DNA from: Chloroflexota bacterium
GTDB taxonomy: Bacteria > Chloroflexota > Dehalococcoidia > UBA2979
Direction of reading: 5' to 3'
Length of the DNA stretch: 47,797 nt
Assembly: GCA_947470025.1 (NCBI GenBank)
Contig: CANIRU010000006.1
Coordinates: forward strand, 1-47,797
Positions 27,574-36,265 of the stretch are shown here, one piece after another. The notes under the pieces were generated by a model. It was not told the DNA's origin and did not search any database. It saw only the letters and a program-made list of their open reading frames with translations. The stretch's first letter is position 1. Every line of letters begins with the position of its first letter. Made by a program: the position numbers and the translations under genes.

Positions 27574-27942
27574 ATGACCCGTCGGATGCTGATTATGGAC
27601 GGGTTCGGCTGGGGCTTTGGGCTCTGGCTCTTCGGCTACCTGCTGGGCGTCGCGTTGTTCTTCGTCGTGCCGGTCGCGCTGATCGGCTGGGTGATCACCC
27701 CGGTCGCCGTCCTCGTCACCGCGTGGGTGCTGCTGACGCGGGTGCGCGTGGTGAGCATCCGCGCGCAGGCGGTCGTCGGTCTCGTCTGGGCCATGATCGC
27801 GGTTGTTCTCGACTACGTGTTCATCGTGCGGCTCATGGCGCCGGCGGACGGCTACTACCGCCCGGACGTGTACCTTTACTACGCGCTCACGCTTGCGATG
27901 CCGCCCGCGATCGGCTGGTGGAAGCGGCGCGGCTCGATGTAG
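27574..27942 (+). CDS. hypothetical membrane protein
   Basis: Predicted 122-residue protein with about three to four hydrophobic helices ('GLWLFGYLLGVALFFVVPVA', 'VVGLVWAMIAVVLDYVFIV', a short last one) and a basic C-terminus. Several in-frame ATGs exist. The one at 27574 is chosen since translation from further upstream would enter the tRNA gene. No good Shine-Dalgarno is seen. It lies directly after a tRNA gene. Family not recognised. Confidence 0.65.
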   Translation: MTRRMLIMDGFGWGFGLWLFGYLLGVALFFVVPVALIGWVITPVAVLVTAWVLLTRVRVVSIRAQAVVGLVWAMIAVVLDYVFIVRLMAPADGYYRPDVYLYYALTLAMPPAIGWWKRRGSM

Positions 27943-28012
27943 CGTCTCCTTGGCCCGTCCGCGGGGCCGGACCGCTCGGAGGCGCGTTCTGCGGGGCGCT
28001 GGTACGATGTCG

Positions 28013-28018
28013 CGGGGG
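28013..28018 (+). promoter_or_regulatory. -10-like TACGAT before sugar transferase
   Basis: TACGAT lies 17 nt before the ATG at 28036 of the interrupted sugar transferase, and is the same word found before gyrA, tRNA-Pro and the GGCT-like gene. Confidence 0.4.
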
Positions 28019-28035
28019 CAGAGTCTGGGGTTGCG

Positions 28036-28773
28036 ATGGCCATCCCAACGCGAGTCGTGACTCGGGGCACCATGACGACCGCGGAGCCGCACCCCACGTT
28101 CGGCGACCCAATCATCGAGGTCCCCGCGGGGGCCCTCGACTGGTCGCTGATCGAGGATCGCGCGCACGCCCGCTGGCAGTTCATCGCCTAGCGATGCCTC
28201 GACCTCATCGTCGCCATCCCCGTCACGGTCGTCCTCGCCGCGCTCTTCCCACTCTTCGCGCTCGCCATCCGCCTGGACTCGCCCGGTCCGATCATCTTCC
28301 GCCAGGATCGCCTGGGACGGGACGGCCGGCGGTTCACCGCGTTCAAGTTCCGGAGCATGGAGCAGGACGCCGAGGCGCATTTCGCGGACGTCCTGCACCT
28401 CTCGACCGGCGACGGTCCCGCGTTCAAGGCACCCGCCGATCCTCGCATCACCCGCGTCGGCTACTGGCTCCGCCGCAGCAGCATGGACGAGCTGCCCCAG
28501 GTGATCTGCGTCTTGCTCGGCGACATGTCGGTGGTCGGCCCGCGCCCTGTCCTGCACATCGACTTCGAGGGCTACGAGGAAGCGCTCGAGATACGCAGCC
28601 GCGTAAAGCCGGGGATGACCGGCCTCTGGCAGGTGTCTGGCCGCAGCAGCCTTCCCTTCGCGGACCGGGCACGGTTGGACGTCGTCTACGCGAAGCAGTG
28701 GTCGATCTGGATGGACGTGGTGACCCTCGTGCGTACGGTCCCGGCCGTGCTCACCGGGCGGGGCGCGATGTAG
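28036..28773 (+). pseudogene. small phosphoglycosyl (sugar) transferase interrupted by TAG
   Basis: Ignoring the TAG at 28189-28191, one frame encodes a 245-residue monotopic phosphoglycosyl transferase (bacterial sugar transferase family; PglC/WcaJ-type), which starts glycan assembly on a lipid carrier. Domains in order: a variable N-terminus (first 51 codons, or 39 from ATG 28072), a re-entrant membrane helix just after the stop (RCLDLIVAIP, LDSPGPIIFRQ), FKFRSM, the catalytic Asp-Glu pair in 'SSMDELPQV', 'MSVVGPRPVL' and a 'RTVPAVLTGRG' end. The stop sits where most relatives have Lys (AAG to TAG is one change). No start after the stop would preserve the membrane helix. It is probably a recent nonsense mutation, otherwise suppressed. 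Confidence 0.8.
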
Positions 28774-28841
28774 CGCGGCGGCCCGGACGGCGTGAGCGTT
28801 CGTTCGAGGTCGTTGCGACGCACCAACAGGAAGTGGGAATC

Positions 28842-29411
28842 ATGCCCGGCTTGGTGATCTGGTTCACAGGACTGCCCGCCGCCGGGAAGAGCACCCTGGC
28901 TGCGCTCACACGGGCGCGCCTGAGCGACGCTGGTATCGACGTCGAGCTCCTGGACGGAGACGACACGCGCGGGCGGTTCTTCCCCGAGTTGTCGTTTGAC
29001 CCCGCGTCGCGCGACGAGCATGTGCGTCGCCTCTCCCTCCTGGCGGCGATGCTGGAGCGCCACGGCGTCGCGACCATCGTCGCTGCGATCGCACCAAACG
29101 AGGCGGCGCGGCAGGCGGCGCGTGCGCGCGCGTCCACGTTCGTGGAGGTGTTCGTCGATACCCCGGTCGAGGAGTGCATCCGCCGCGACCCGAAGGGCAT
29201 GTACGCGCGGGCGTTGCGCGGCGACCTCGCCGATTTCACCGGCGTCTCCGCACCGTTCGACCCGCCGTCCCACCCGGAACTGGACGTGCAGACGACCGGC
29301 CGCACACCCGACGAGTGCGTCGACCAGGTGCTCGACTACCTCGTGCGCGAGGGCCTCATCGATGCGCCGACGCTTCGCCCCGCCTGCCCGCGGGGGCGCG
29401 CCGCCTCGTAA
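28842..29411 (+). CDS. cysC: adenylylsulfate (APS) kinase
   Basis: Predicted 189-residue APS kinase, which phosphorylates adenosine 5'-phosphosulfate to PAPS. The P-loop GLPAAGKST is at the N-terminus. 'DGDDTRG', 'RDEHVRRLSLLAAML' and 'DPKGMYARALRGDLADFTG' are recognisable, while the usual 'ISPYR' strand is diverged to IAPNEAAR. The ATG at 28842 follows AGGAAG. It lies 68 nt after the interrupted sugar transferase. The pairing would fit sulfation of an exported glycan, but no sulfotransferase is in the window. The stop is inside a 14-bp tandem repeat. Confidence 0.88.
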   Translation: MPGLVIWFTGLPAAGKSTLAALTRARLSDAGIDVELLDGDDTRGRFFPELSFDPASRDEHVRRLSLLAAMLERHGVATIVAAIAPNEAARQAARARASTFVEVFVDTPVEECIRRDPKGMYARALRGDLADFTGVSAPFDPPSHPELDVQTTGRTPDECVDQVLDYLVREGLIDAPTLRPACPRGRAAS

Positions 29412-29441
29412 CCGCCGCCTCGTAACCGCCGCCTCGTAACC
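29400..29441 (+). repeat. 14-bp unit repeated three times over the cysC stop
   Basis: The unit GCCGCCTCGTAACC is present three times in perfect tandem (29400-29413, 29414-29427, 29428-29441). The first copy holds the TAA of cysC. Since 14 is not a multiple of 3, the extra copies place TAA in all three frames. Confidence 0.8.
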
Positions 29442-29537
29442 GCCGCGTAGTCACGCGGCTGGCAGACGCGCTCGCAGACGTGTGTGCCCCCGTCTCGCCC
29501 AGGCCCTCGTCCCGCGGTCCCAGCACCGCGCCGGGGC

Positions 29538-30338
29538 TTAGCCCATGAAGCTCACGATCGCCTGCGCGACCTCCTGCGGGTGGTCGAACTGGGGGTCGAT
29601 GCGCGCACCCTCGATGATCGTGGTGCGGTGATCCTTCACGCGGGCGGCGAACTCGTCCTTGAACTTCGTGTACCGGAAATGCTCGCCCCATAGGTTCATC
29701 GCGGGGACTGCGACCTTCGGCAGGTTTCCTGCGAGATCGTAGGCCGCGAATGCGCGCAGCAGCTGCGAGCGATCCTTCCCGGCCAGCACGGCGTCTACGT
29801 TCTTTCGATCGGCCCAGAGTTGCGAAGGGGCCATCGGGCAGTGCTCAGGATCCCGGCGCAGCCGCTCCTCCATCGACACCGGGAGCGGGACAGCCCCCTC
29901 CATCGAGGATGCGACCGCCGCGAGGCCGGAGTGGGCCGCCTCCTGCGCGGCTTTGTCGGGGTACCACGGGCAACTCATCATGATGATCCGCTCGGTGACC
30001 TCGGGGAATGCGACCGCCAGCTCCGTCGCGACGTAGCCAGCCCCGGCCTGCCCGAGGAAGGTGGCCTTCCCGAGTCCGAGCGACTGCACGAACTCCGCCA
30101 TCACACTCGCGTAGTCGTGGATGCTCGGCTCGAAGCTGAAGTGGTCCGACATCCCACACCCGGGGTAGTCGACGGCGATGGCACGGATGTTGTCCGGCAG
30201 CGCCTCGAGCAGTTCGAGGTACGAACTCGACGACCCGCCGTTGACGTGCATCAGCACGAGCGGGCGTCCACTGCCGGTCGCCCGGTAGTGGACATACCCC
30301 ACTGAGGTCTTCACGAGACCGCGTTCGATGTCCTTCAT
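29538..30338 (-). CDS. alpha/beta-hydrolase-fold protein without nucleophile (paralogue 1)
   Basis: Predicted 266-residue protein of the alpha/beta-hydrolase fold. The ATG at 30338 follows GGAGAG. The nucleophile elbow, normally G-x-S-x-G, reads GQAGAG with Ala98 at the nucleophile position. The catalytic His four residues before the terminal 'P-x-x-V' motif is also missing. It starts 33 nt after the solute-binding protein gene and is clearly paralogous to the protein at 32119-32931 (shared 'IERGLVxTSxGYxHYR', 'LELLEALPDN', 'PWYPDK'). It may be a binding protein or use another chemistry. A lone-gene annotation as hydrolase would be misleading. Confidence 0.85.
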   Translation of the reverse strand: MKDIERGLVKTSVGYVHYRATGSGRPLVLMHVNGGSSSSYLELLEALPDNIRAIAVDYPGCGMSDHFSFEPSIHDYASVMAEFVQSLGLGKATFLGQAGAGYVATELAVAFPEVTERIIMMSCPWYPDKAAQEAAHSGLAAVASSMEGAVPLPVSMEERLRRDPEHCPMAPSQLWADRKNVDAVLAGKDRSQLLRAFAAYDLAGNLPKVAVPAMNLWGEHFRYTKFKDEFAARVKDHRTTIIEGARIDPQFDHPQEVAQAIVSFMG

Positions 30339-30371
30339 TCGTCTCTCCATCCACGGTCTCGCAAGGACGCG

Positions 30372-32090
30372 CTAGGCCTTCAGCGTGACGAACTTCGTGC
30401 CCTCGATGATGTCGTTGTCGCGGAAGCCGGCGGGTCCGGGGAAGCCCTCGATGCCCTGCCACTTCGGATTCAAGAAAGCGACCTGCTTCGGGTTGAAGAA
30501 CGGCGCCATCGGAGACTTCGCGATCACGATCTCGGTGGCGTCCTTCACCAGCTTGGTGCGCTTGGTGGTGTCGTATTCGCCGACGGCCTGCTCGTTCAGC
30601 TTGTCGACCTCGGGATCCGAGAACTTGCCGTAGTTCTTCGAGCCGTCTGTGCTGAAGAACGTTGCGAACTCGTCCGCGCCGTCGGAGGTCGAACTCAGCG
30701 CGTAGGTGAGCAGATCGAACTGCCCGGCCGCCACCTTCGCGAGGAACGGGACGCTGTCGTGCGGTCCGTCGAAGGTGAGCTTGGTCTTCGGCCACACCTT
30801 GTTCCACTGCGCCCGGACGCGCTCGGCGTTCGCGGTGTTCGCGGGGGTGCTGTGCGGCAGCATCGTGACGCTCGGCAGGCCCTCCGGGAAGCCGGCGGCG
30901 GCCATCAACCGCTTCGCCTCGGTGATGTCCTGTTCCTTGGTGTCCGGGTTCCAGCCCGGCCGCTTCTTGATCTCAGCGGACGGGATGCCCTCCTGGACCC
31001 ACGTCGGCGAGATCGGGCCGGAGTAGTCCCAGATCGGGCCGAAGTACGCGTCGCCCATCGCCTTCACGTCGACGACGAGGCGGAACGCGGTGCGGACGCG
31101 CTCGTCGTTGAACGGGGCTTTCGCGCAGTTGAAGCGGCAGAAGTGCATGAAGCCGTACTCCCACTGCATCTGCTTCGCGTCCGGTCGCCGCTCGGCGACG
31201 GACTTCACCTCGCTGTAGGGCAGGGTGTTCATCGTCAGGACGTCGATCGTGTCGCCGATGAACGCCGCCACGATCGCGGGACGCGTGTCGATGTACGTGC
31301 GCTCGATCCCGGCGACCTTCGGCAAGCCCGGTTCCCAGTACTTCGTGTTCGCGACGTACGTGCCGCCGCCGTCCTTGTTGAGCTGCTTGCCGACCCACGG
31401 GCCGGTCCCCGTCAGCAGATTCGGATCGATGAAGTCGCTGTCCTTTGTCTCGGTCGCGAGGATCGGTGTCCGCATGTCGGTGAGCCCGTTGAGGATCGCG
31501 CTGTTGGGCTTCGACATCTTCAGGACGACCGTGGAGGCGTCGACCGCCTCCGCCTTCGTCATGCCACGGAAGTTGGTGCGGCGTGGGTAGAGCGCGATCT
31601 TCTGCGGGTCGAGCAGCCCGGCGTGGCGGTTGATGCTGTACGCCAGGTCCTCGGCGTTGAACTCACGACCGTTCGTCGGTGCCTTGTCGTGGAACAGCAC
31701 GCCTTTGCGGATCTTGAAGGCGATTTCGGTCGGGGACTTGACCTCCCACGACTCGACGAGGCTGGGATCGAGCTTCGAGGTCTGCTTGTTCGCCCGAATG
31801 GCGAGGTTGCCCCAGAGGCCCCAGTACTCGGCGCCTTGGCTAATCATCGTGAACGGGTTGAACGACTCGGCGAGCTTGTTGCCGACGATGCGCAGCGTGC
31901 CGGTGCGCTGCACGGTAGCACCGCTACCGCCGCTCGCTCCGGCGTTCTGCGCAGCCGGCGTCTCCTGCTTCGAGCTGCTGCTGCAGCCGACGAGCGCCGC
32001 GGCGCTCAGGCCCGCGCCGACGATCCCCGCGCCGCGGAGGACGCCTCGGCGGGACACGCGGTCATGCGTCCAGTACTGCATCTCGGTCAT
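30372..32090 (-). CDS. Tat-exported ABC solute-binding lipoprotein (family 5), second
   Basis: Predicted 572-residue extracytoplasmic SBP_bac_5 protein with a twin-arginine signal (VSRRGVLRG) and lipobox ending LVGC at Cys36, then a Ser/Gly/Ala-rich linker. The fold is complete, ending with 'FLNPKWQGIEGFPG'. GAGGAGG precedes the ATG by 7 nt. It is a paralogue of the protein at 3999-5759 and shares its 'AGLSAAAL' signal core. It sits in the middle of a three-gene unit bracketed by two alpha/beta-hydrolase-fold paralogues (28 and 33 nt spacing) with no permease or ATPase. It probably delivers a ligand to a transporter encoded elsewhere or to those two proteins. Confidence 0.9.
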   Translation of the reverse strand: MTEMQYWTHDRVSRRGVLRGAGIVGAGLSAAALVGCSSSSKQETPAAQNAGASGGSGATVQRTGTLRIVGNKLAESFNPFTMISQGAEYWGLWGNLAIRANKQTSKLDPSLVESWEVKSPTEIAFKIRKGVLFHDKAPTNGREFNAEDLAYSINRHAGLLDPQKIALYPRRTNFRGMTKAEAVDASTVVLKMSKPNSAILNGLTDMRTPILATETKDSDFIDPNLLTGTGPWVGKQLNKDGGGTYVANTKYWEPGLPKVAGIERTYIDTRPAIVAAFIGDTIDVLTMNTLPYSEVKSVAERRPDAKQMQWEYGFMHFCRFNCAKAPFNDERVRTAFRLVVDVKAMGDAYFGPIWDYSGPISPTWVQEGIPSAEIKKRPGWNPDTKEQDITEAKRLMAAAGFPEGLPSVTMLPHSTPANTANAERVRAQWNKVWPKTKLTFDGPHDSVPFLAKVAAGQFDLLTYALSSTSDGADEFATFFSTDGSKNYGKFSDPEVDKLNEQAVGEYDTTKRTKLVKDATEIVIAKSPMAPFFNPKQVAFLNPKWQGIEGFPGPAGFRDNDIIEGTKFVTLKA

Positions 32091-32118
32091 GATGTACCTC
32101 CTCGCCCCTCGGGCGGTG

Positions 32119-32931
32119 CTACTTGTCCAGGAACGAAACGATGGCGCTGGCGATGTCCGCCGGCTGCTCCGTGACGACGTCCGAACAGGCGTCCTTCACG
32201 ATGTATGGCGTGCCGTTCTTCGGGACACGGACGACGTCGTCCATGTACTTCGCGTAGCGGTAGTATTGTCCCATCAGACTCATCACCGGGTGCTGGACGC
32301 GTGCGAGGTTCGACGGCAGGTCGTAGTTCTCGAACGCCTGCACCAGCTGCATGCCGTTTCGCCCCGCGAGCGCTTTGTTGACGTTCCCGCGGTCGACGAG
32401 CGACTGCGTCTGCGGCACCGGGCAGCCCGGCGGGTCGAGGGTCTGCGGCGGGTAGATCTCGCCGAGCTTCACGGGGATCGGCCAGCCGGTCTCGTCCGTG
32501 GCTCGTCGCCGGTCCACGAGTTGGTGGTGCTTCACCTCGGTCTCCTTGTCGGGATACCAGGGCGTGTTCACGAGCATGATCCGGTCGACGAGGTCGGGGT
32601 ATGTGAGCGCGAGCTCGGTCGCGATGTACGCGCCACCGTAGGCGCCGAAGAAGGCCGCCTTGGTCACGCCGATCCCGGCCAGTGCCTCGGCGACGACTCG
32701 CGCATATCCGGCGATATCGATCTGGTCGACGTGATCCGAGAACCCGCAACTCGGCAGGTCGATCCCGATGCCACGGACGTTGTCGGGCAGTGCCTCGAGC
32801 AGCTCGAGGAACAACGTGGACGAGCCCGCGTTCTGGTGCATCATCAGCACGGCCCGGCCGGCGCCGGCGGAGCGGTAGTGGATGTAGCCGATGGATGTGC
32901 GTACCAGTCCGCGCTCGATCTCTTTGGCCAT
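32119..32931 (-). CDS. alpha/beta-hydrolase-fold protein without nucleophile (paralogue 2)
   Basis: Predicted 270-residue alpha/beta-hydrolase-fold protein, first gene of the unit. The elbow reads GAYGGA, with Tyr98 in place of the nucleophile Ser. The C-terminal segment VTEQPADIASAI lacks the expected His. Otherwise the length and core strands ('VLMMHQNAG', 'GIGIDLPSCGFSDH') fit the family. GAAGGA precedes the ATG by 5 nt. The sister protein at 29538-30338 has Ala at the same position. Both being intact but altered at the same residue suggests selected, non-hydrolytic use rather than decay. Confidence 0.85.
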   Translation of the reverse strand: MAKEIERGLVRTSIGYIHYRSAGAGRAVLMMHQNAGSSTLFLELLEALPDNVRGIGIDLPSCGFSDHVDQIDIAGYARVVAEALAGIGVTKAAFFGAYGGAYIATELALTYPDLVDRIMLVNTPWYPDKETEVKHHQLVDRRRATDETGWPIPVKLGEIYPPQTLDPPGCPVPQTQSLVDRGNVNKALAGRNGMQLVQAFENYDLPSNLARVQHPVMSLMGQYYRYAKYMDDVVRVPKNGTPYIVKDACSDVVTEQPADIASAIVSFLDK

Positions 32932-33096
32932 GACGTCCTTCTAAGCACTCGTCGCACCGCGCCCACCGATCAGGCAACTAGCGGGACGATTTTACCAGAC
33001 AGTTTCCTGCTCACACAATTAACGGCCGTTCCGCAGGGAGCGACGTGCCGGGCGTGCTAGCGTGCCGCTCGACTGGTGTTTGCGATGGAGGAACGC

Positions 33097-34017
33097 ATGG
33101 CGCTGAAGGATCTCCTGAGCCTCGGGATGGTGCTGCCGCATCGTTCCCCCGATCCCTTTTCGATGGACGAGGTGCGGCATACTGCGCAACGCGCCGAGGA
33201 GCTCGGCTTCGCTGATCTGTGGGTGACGGATAACACGCTCGACCACGCGTACTCGCTCGACCCGATCGTCGCCCTAACCTACGCCGCGGCGGTCACGACA
33301 CGGATCCGCGTCGGCGTGTCGGTCCTCGTCCTCCCGCTGCATCACCCGGTCCACGTGGCGCATCAGATGGCCTCCCTCGATTTCACCAGTGGTGGGCGGG
33401 CGATCCTCGGGCTCGGCATTGGCGGCGCGGCGCACTACCACGACTTCGGTGTCCCCACCGAGCGCCGAGTCCGGCGGTTCACCGAGAGCATCGACGTCAT
33501 CCGCGCGCTGTGGCAGAACGACACCACCGAGTACCACGGACAGATCATCGATCTGCCGCGATCGGGGTTCCGGCTGCAGCCGATCCAGGATCCCGGCCCG
33601 CCGATCTGGCTCGGTGGTGCGGCGCCCGCGGCGCTGACCCGTGCCGCGCGGATCGGCGACGCCTGGATGGGATCGGGCAACTCGAGCGTGGCGGCGTTTG
33701 GTGGGCACCTGCGAGACGTGCGCGAAGCCCTCGAGCGCGAGGGCCGCGATCCGGCGACGTTCCCGACGTCGAAGCGCATCTTCATGTCCGTGCACGAGGA
33801 TGCCTCGATCGCTCGCGCCGAGCTTCTGCGCTGGTTCACCGAGGTGTATCGCAACGCGGATGCACTGGACGCATCCGGCGTCTACGGCACGCCCGAGCAC
33901 GTGCGCCAGCGGCTCGAGGAGATCGCAGCACTCGGCCCGTCCCACCTGCTGCTCAACCCGGTGACGCGGTTCACCGAGCAGGTCGAGGCGCTGGCCGAGG
34001 TCGCCGGGCTCGAGTAG
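33097..34017 (+). CDS. LLM-class flavin-dependent oxidoreductase (1)
   Basis: Predicted 306-residue TIM-barrel luciferase-like monooxygenase family protein, using FMN or F420. Family motifs are 'RAEELGFADLWVTDN', 'IRVGVSVLVLPLHHPVHVAHQMASLD', 'SGGRAILGLGIGG' and 'GPPIWLGGAAP'. The ATG at 33097 follows GGAGGAA. It is divergent from the hydrolase-SBP unit, with a shared promoter region of about 165 bp, and convergent with the flavoenzyme at 34027. It probably oxidises a carbon or sulfur compound, but the substrate cannot be inferred. Confidence 0.9.
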   Translation: MALKDLLSLGMVLPHRSPDPFSMDEVRHTAQRAEELGFADLWVTDNTLDHAYSLDPIVALTYAAAVTTRIRVGVSVLVLPLHHPVHVAHQMASLDFTSGGRAILGLGIGGAAHYHDFGVPTERRVRRFTESIDVIRALWQNDTTEYHGQIIDLPRSGFRLQPIQDPGPPIWLGGAAPAALTRAARIGDAWMGSGNSSVAAFGGHLRDVREALEREGRDPATFPTSKRIFMSVHEDASIARAELLRWFTEVYRNADALDASGVYGTPEHVRQRLEEIAALGPSHLLLNPVTRFTEQVEALAEVAGLE

Positions 34018-34026
34018 CCGCTACCG

Positions 34027-35196
34027 CTAGATCCACGCGGTCGCTGGATCGATGCCGAGGAAGAACTGCCCCGCCGTCTCGTAGTGGATCTGCTGCGCCT
34101 GGACCTGTGCCGTGGCCGCGTGCAGATCGCGGAACCGACGTTCGAACGGGCTGTCCTGGAAGACGGCGGTCGATCCCGCCGCCATGTGGATCATGTCACC
34201 GGCGCGAGCTGCTTCCTGGAGCGCGTGCGTGTTGGCGAGGCGCATGCGGATCCGCAGCGGGATGCTCAGCTCCCCGTTCGCCTGCGCGTACTCCCACGCC
34301 TCCTCGAGCGCGTCGTACATGTACGCGCGCGCGGCACCGAGGATCGCCTCGGCTCGCCCGACTTGCGATTGCACTACGGCGTTGTCGCGCAGCACCGTGC
34401 GCCCCGCCTTCGGCGTCTTGCCCTGCGCGATCTCCTCGAACGCGTCAAGCATCACGCGGACGATCCCGAGCGCCACCGATGCGAACCCCGCACCATGCCC
34501 CACGCGGACGGGGAAGCAGTTGAGCTTGCTCGGCGTCTGGGGTGGCTGTGCCACGTTGATCATGTGTTCTCGAGGGACGAAGACGTCCTGCAGCGCGTAG
34601 CTGTCGCTCCCGGTCCCGCGGAGCCCGCTCACGTGCCAGTGATCGCGCCACGTCACCGCCGGCTGCGGGAACGTGGCGATTGCCGTGCGAGCCGTCCCAT
34701 CCGACGCGAGTTCTGGTGAGCCCGCCGAGTCATGCAGGCGCACATCACCGAGCATCCAGGTCGCATGGTGCCCGCCACTTCCGAATCGCCATTCCCCGGT
34801 GACGCGGTAGCCGCCCGGCGCGGACACCGCGCGGCTCTCGGGTGCCGCGGTACCCGAGGCGGGGATCGCCCGTTGCGGCGCCAGGATCGTCTGGGCAACG
34901 TCCTGGTCGGCCCACGCCATCCGGAACACGAGCGGAGAGGCCTGAGCCACGCACCATGCGACGCTCGCGTCCGCCATCGCGAGCACCTCGATGGTACGCG
35001 CATAAGTGACGGGATCGGTCTCCGTTCCACCAAGAGGTTGTGGCGCGAGCAACTTGAACAGGCCGGCGTCGGTCAGCGCGTCGACGAGGTGCCGCGGGAT
35101 TCGCTGCTCACGCTCGATGCCATCGGCGGCGGCTGCGATGGCGGGAACCAGCGCCCGCGCGGCACGCACCGGCGAAGCTTCTGCGTCTGTGTCCAA
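34027..35196 (-). CDS. acyl-CoA-dehydrogenase-fold flavoprotein (HsaA/DszC-like)
   Basis: Predicted 389-residue acyl-CoA-dehydrogenase-superfamily protein. The sequence 'GLFKLLAPQPLGGTETDP', 'TGEWRFGSGG', 'SGLRGTGSDSYALQDVFVP' and a C-terminal four-helix bundle with 'QEAARAGDMIHMAAGSTA' match the type 2 C-terminal subgroup, which includes class D flavin monooxygenases such as HsaA and DszC. The proposed start is TTG at 35196 with GGGGGA 4 nt upstream. It gives a standard length, and the open frame beyond it is not protein-like. It is preceded by an LLM oxidoreductase on the same strand, so it is probably a monooxygenase paired with a flavin reductase located elsewhere. Confidence 0.85.
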   Translation of the reverse strand: MDTDAEASPVRAARALVPAIAAAADGIEREQRIPRHLVDALTDAGLFKLLAPQPLGGTETDPVTYARTIEVLAMADASVAWCVAQASPLVFRMAWADQDVAQTILAPQRAIPASGTAAPESRAVSAPGGYRVTGEWRFGSGGHHATWMLGDVRLHDSAGSPELASDGTARTAIATFPQPAVTWRDHWHVSGLRGTGSDSYALQDVFVPREHMINVAQPPQTPSKLNCFPVRVGHGAGFASVALGIVRVMLDAFEEIAQGKTPKAGRTVLRDNAVVQSQVGRAEAILGAARAYMYDALEEAWEYAQANGELSIPLRIRMRLANTHALQEAARAGDMIHMAAGSTAVFQDSPFERRFRDLHAATAQVQAQQIHYETAGQFFLGIDPATAWI

Positions 35197-35297
35197 GGCG
35201 TCCCCCGTTGGCCGACCGATATCGAGGCGACTATAGAGCGCGCTGGGCGACGGGCGAGCCGCTCTCCGCCTGACGTGCCGGTCGCGGACTCGCTGAG

Positions 35298-36218
35298 TCA
35301 GCGCACCTGCTCGTGTTCGAGATCCACGACCTGCTCGGCGATCAGGCCAAGCATCGCGAACGCGTGATCGTGGGCGCGAGTCGCCTCGAGGTCGGGCGCG
35401 TTGTACCAGTCGAGGACGACGTAGGTCGCACCGAGATCCTGGAGGCCTCGCAGATCCTCGTGGATCTGTTCGAGCGTGCCGGTGCCGGGTGCTCGGTCGG
35501 GTGCCGTGAGGGGCTCCGCGGTCACCTGCATCCGAACGCGTGGGACCAGCGCGGGGACCGGCATGTCGGTACGAATGGCCTCGGCCCGCAGCGCCGGCAG
35601 CCACCGCTCGCGCAGCGTCGCGACCGATTGGTTGATCGGATGCCAGGCGGAGCCGAATCGCACCGCCCGCCGGAGGGCGCTGTCGCTATTGCCGCCCACC
35701 CAGATCGGCGGATGCGGCTGATGGCTCGTCGCGATTGCGGAGACGTGCTCGAAGTCGATGAACTTCCCGCGGTAGGTCACCTCGCCGTCGCCGTTCCACA
35801 GCGCGCGTATCGCCTCGATCGCCTCGTCCGACCAGGCGCCGCGACGGTGGTGAGGGACGCCGAGCGCAGCGAACTCGTCTGCTGCGTGCCCGATCCCGAC
35901 ACCGAGGATCGCCCGCCCGCCACTCAGTCGATCGAGGTTCGCGACCTCGCGGGCGAGCAGGATCGGGTGACGATACGGCAGCACGATGATCGTGGTGCCG
36001 AGATCGACACGCGAGGTCTGCCCGGCGAGCCACGCCAGCGTCATCAGGGGGTCGAAGTAGGGCTCCGGATATCGCGGCGCGACGGTCGGCGTGATCGCCA
36101 CGTGGTCGGAGATGAAGATGCCGTGATATCCGAGGCCCTCGACCACCTGTCCCCATCGACCGATCGAGTCCGGGGAGACGCCCGGACCGAAGTTCAACAG
36201 GTTGATACCGATCTTCAT
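35298..36218 (-). CDS. LLM-class flavin-dependent oxidoreductase (2)
   Basis: Predicted 306-residue LLM-family enzyme with 'MKIGINLLNFGPGVSP', 'YHGIFISDHVA', 'VDLGTTIIVLPYRHPILLAREVANLD', 'SGGRAILGVGIGHAADEF' and 'HPPIWVGGNSD'. CGGAG precedes the ATG. It lies between the SDR (48 nt upstream) and the flavoprotein (101 nt downstream), all on the minus strand, forming a probable SDR-LLM-flavoprotein operon. It is related to the LLM gene at 33097 but not nearly identical, as expected for diversified paralogues. Confidence 0.9.
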   Translation of the reverse strand: MKIGINLLNFGPGVSPDSIGRWGQVVEGLGYHGIFISDHVAITPTVAPRYPEPYFDPLMTLAWLAGQTSRVDLGTTIIVLPYRHPILLAREVANLDRLSGGRAILGVGIGHAADEFAALGVPHHRRGAWSDEAIEAIRALWNGDGEVTYRGKFIDFEHVSAIATSHQPHPPIWVGGNSDSALRRAVRFGSAWHPINQSVATLRERWLPALRAEAIRTDMPVPALVPRVRMQVTAEPLTAPDRAPGTGTLEQIHEDLRGLQDLGATYVVLDWYNAPDLEATRAHDHAFAMLGLIAEQVVDLEHEQVR

Positions 36219-36265
36219 GATGACTCCGAACCCCCGCTCCGAATGGCAAGGCCAGCATCGTGCGC

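Noticed and set aside
27723-29411. A 562-codon open frame covering the sugar transferase and APS kinase
   Set aside because: Only its last 189 codons encode protein-like sequence (APS kinase). The rest is an out-of-frame reading of the membrane protein and sugar transferase genes.
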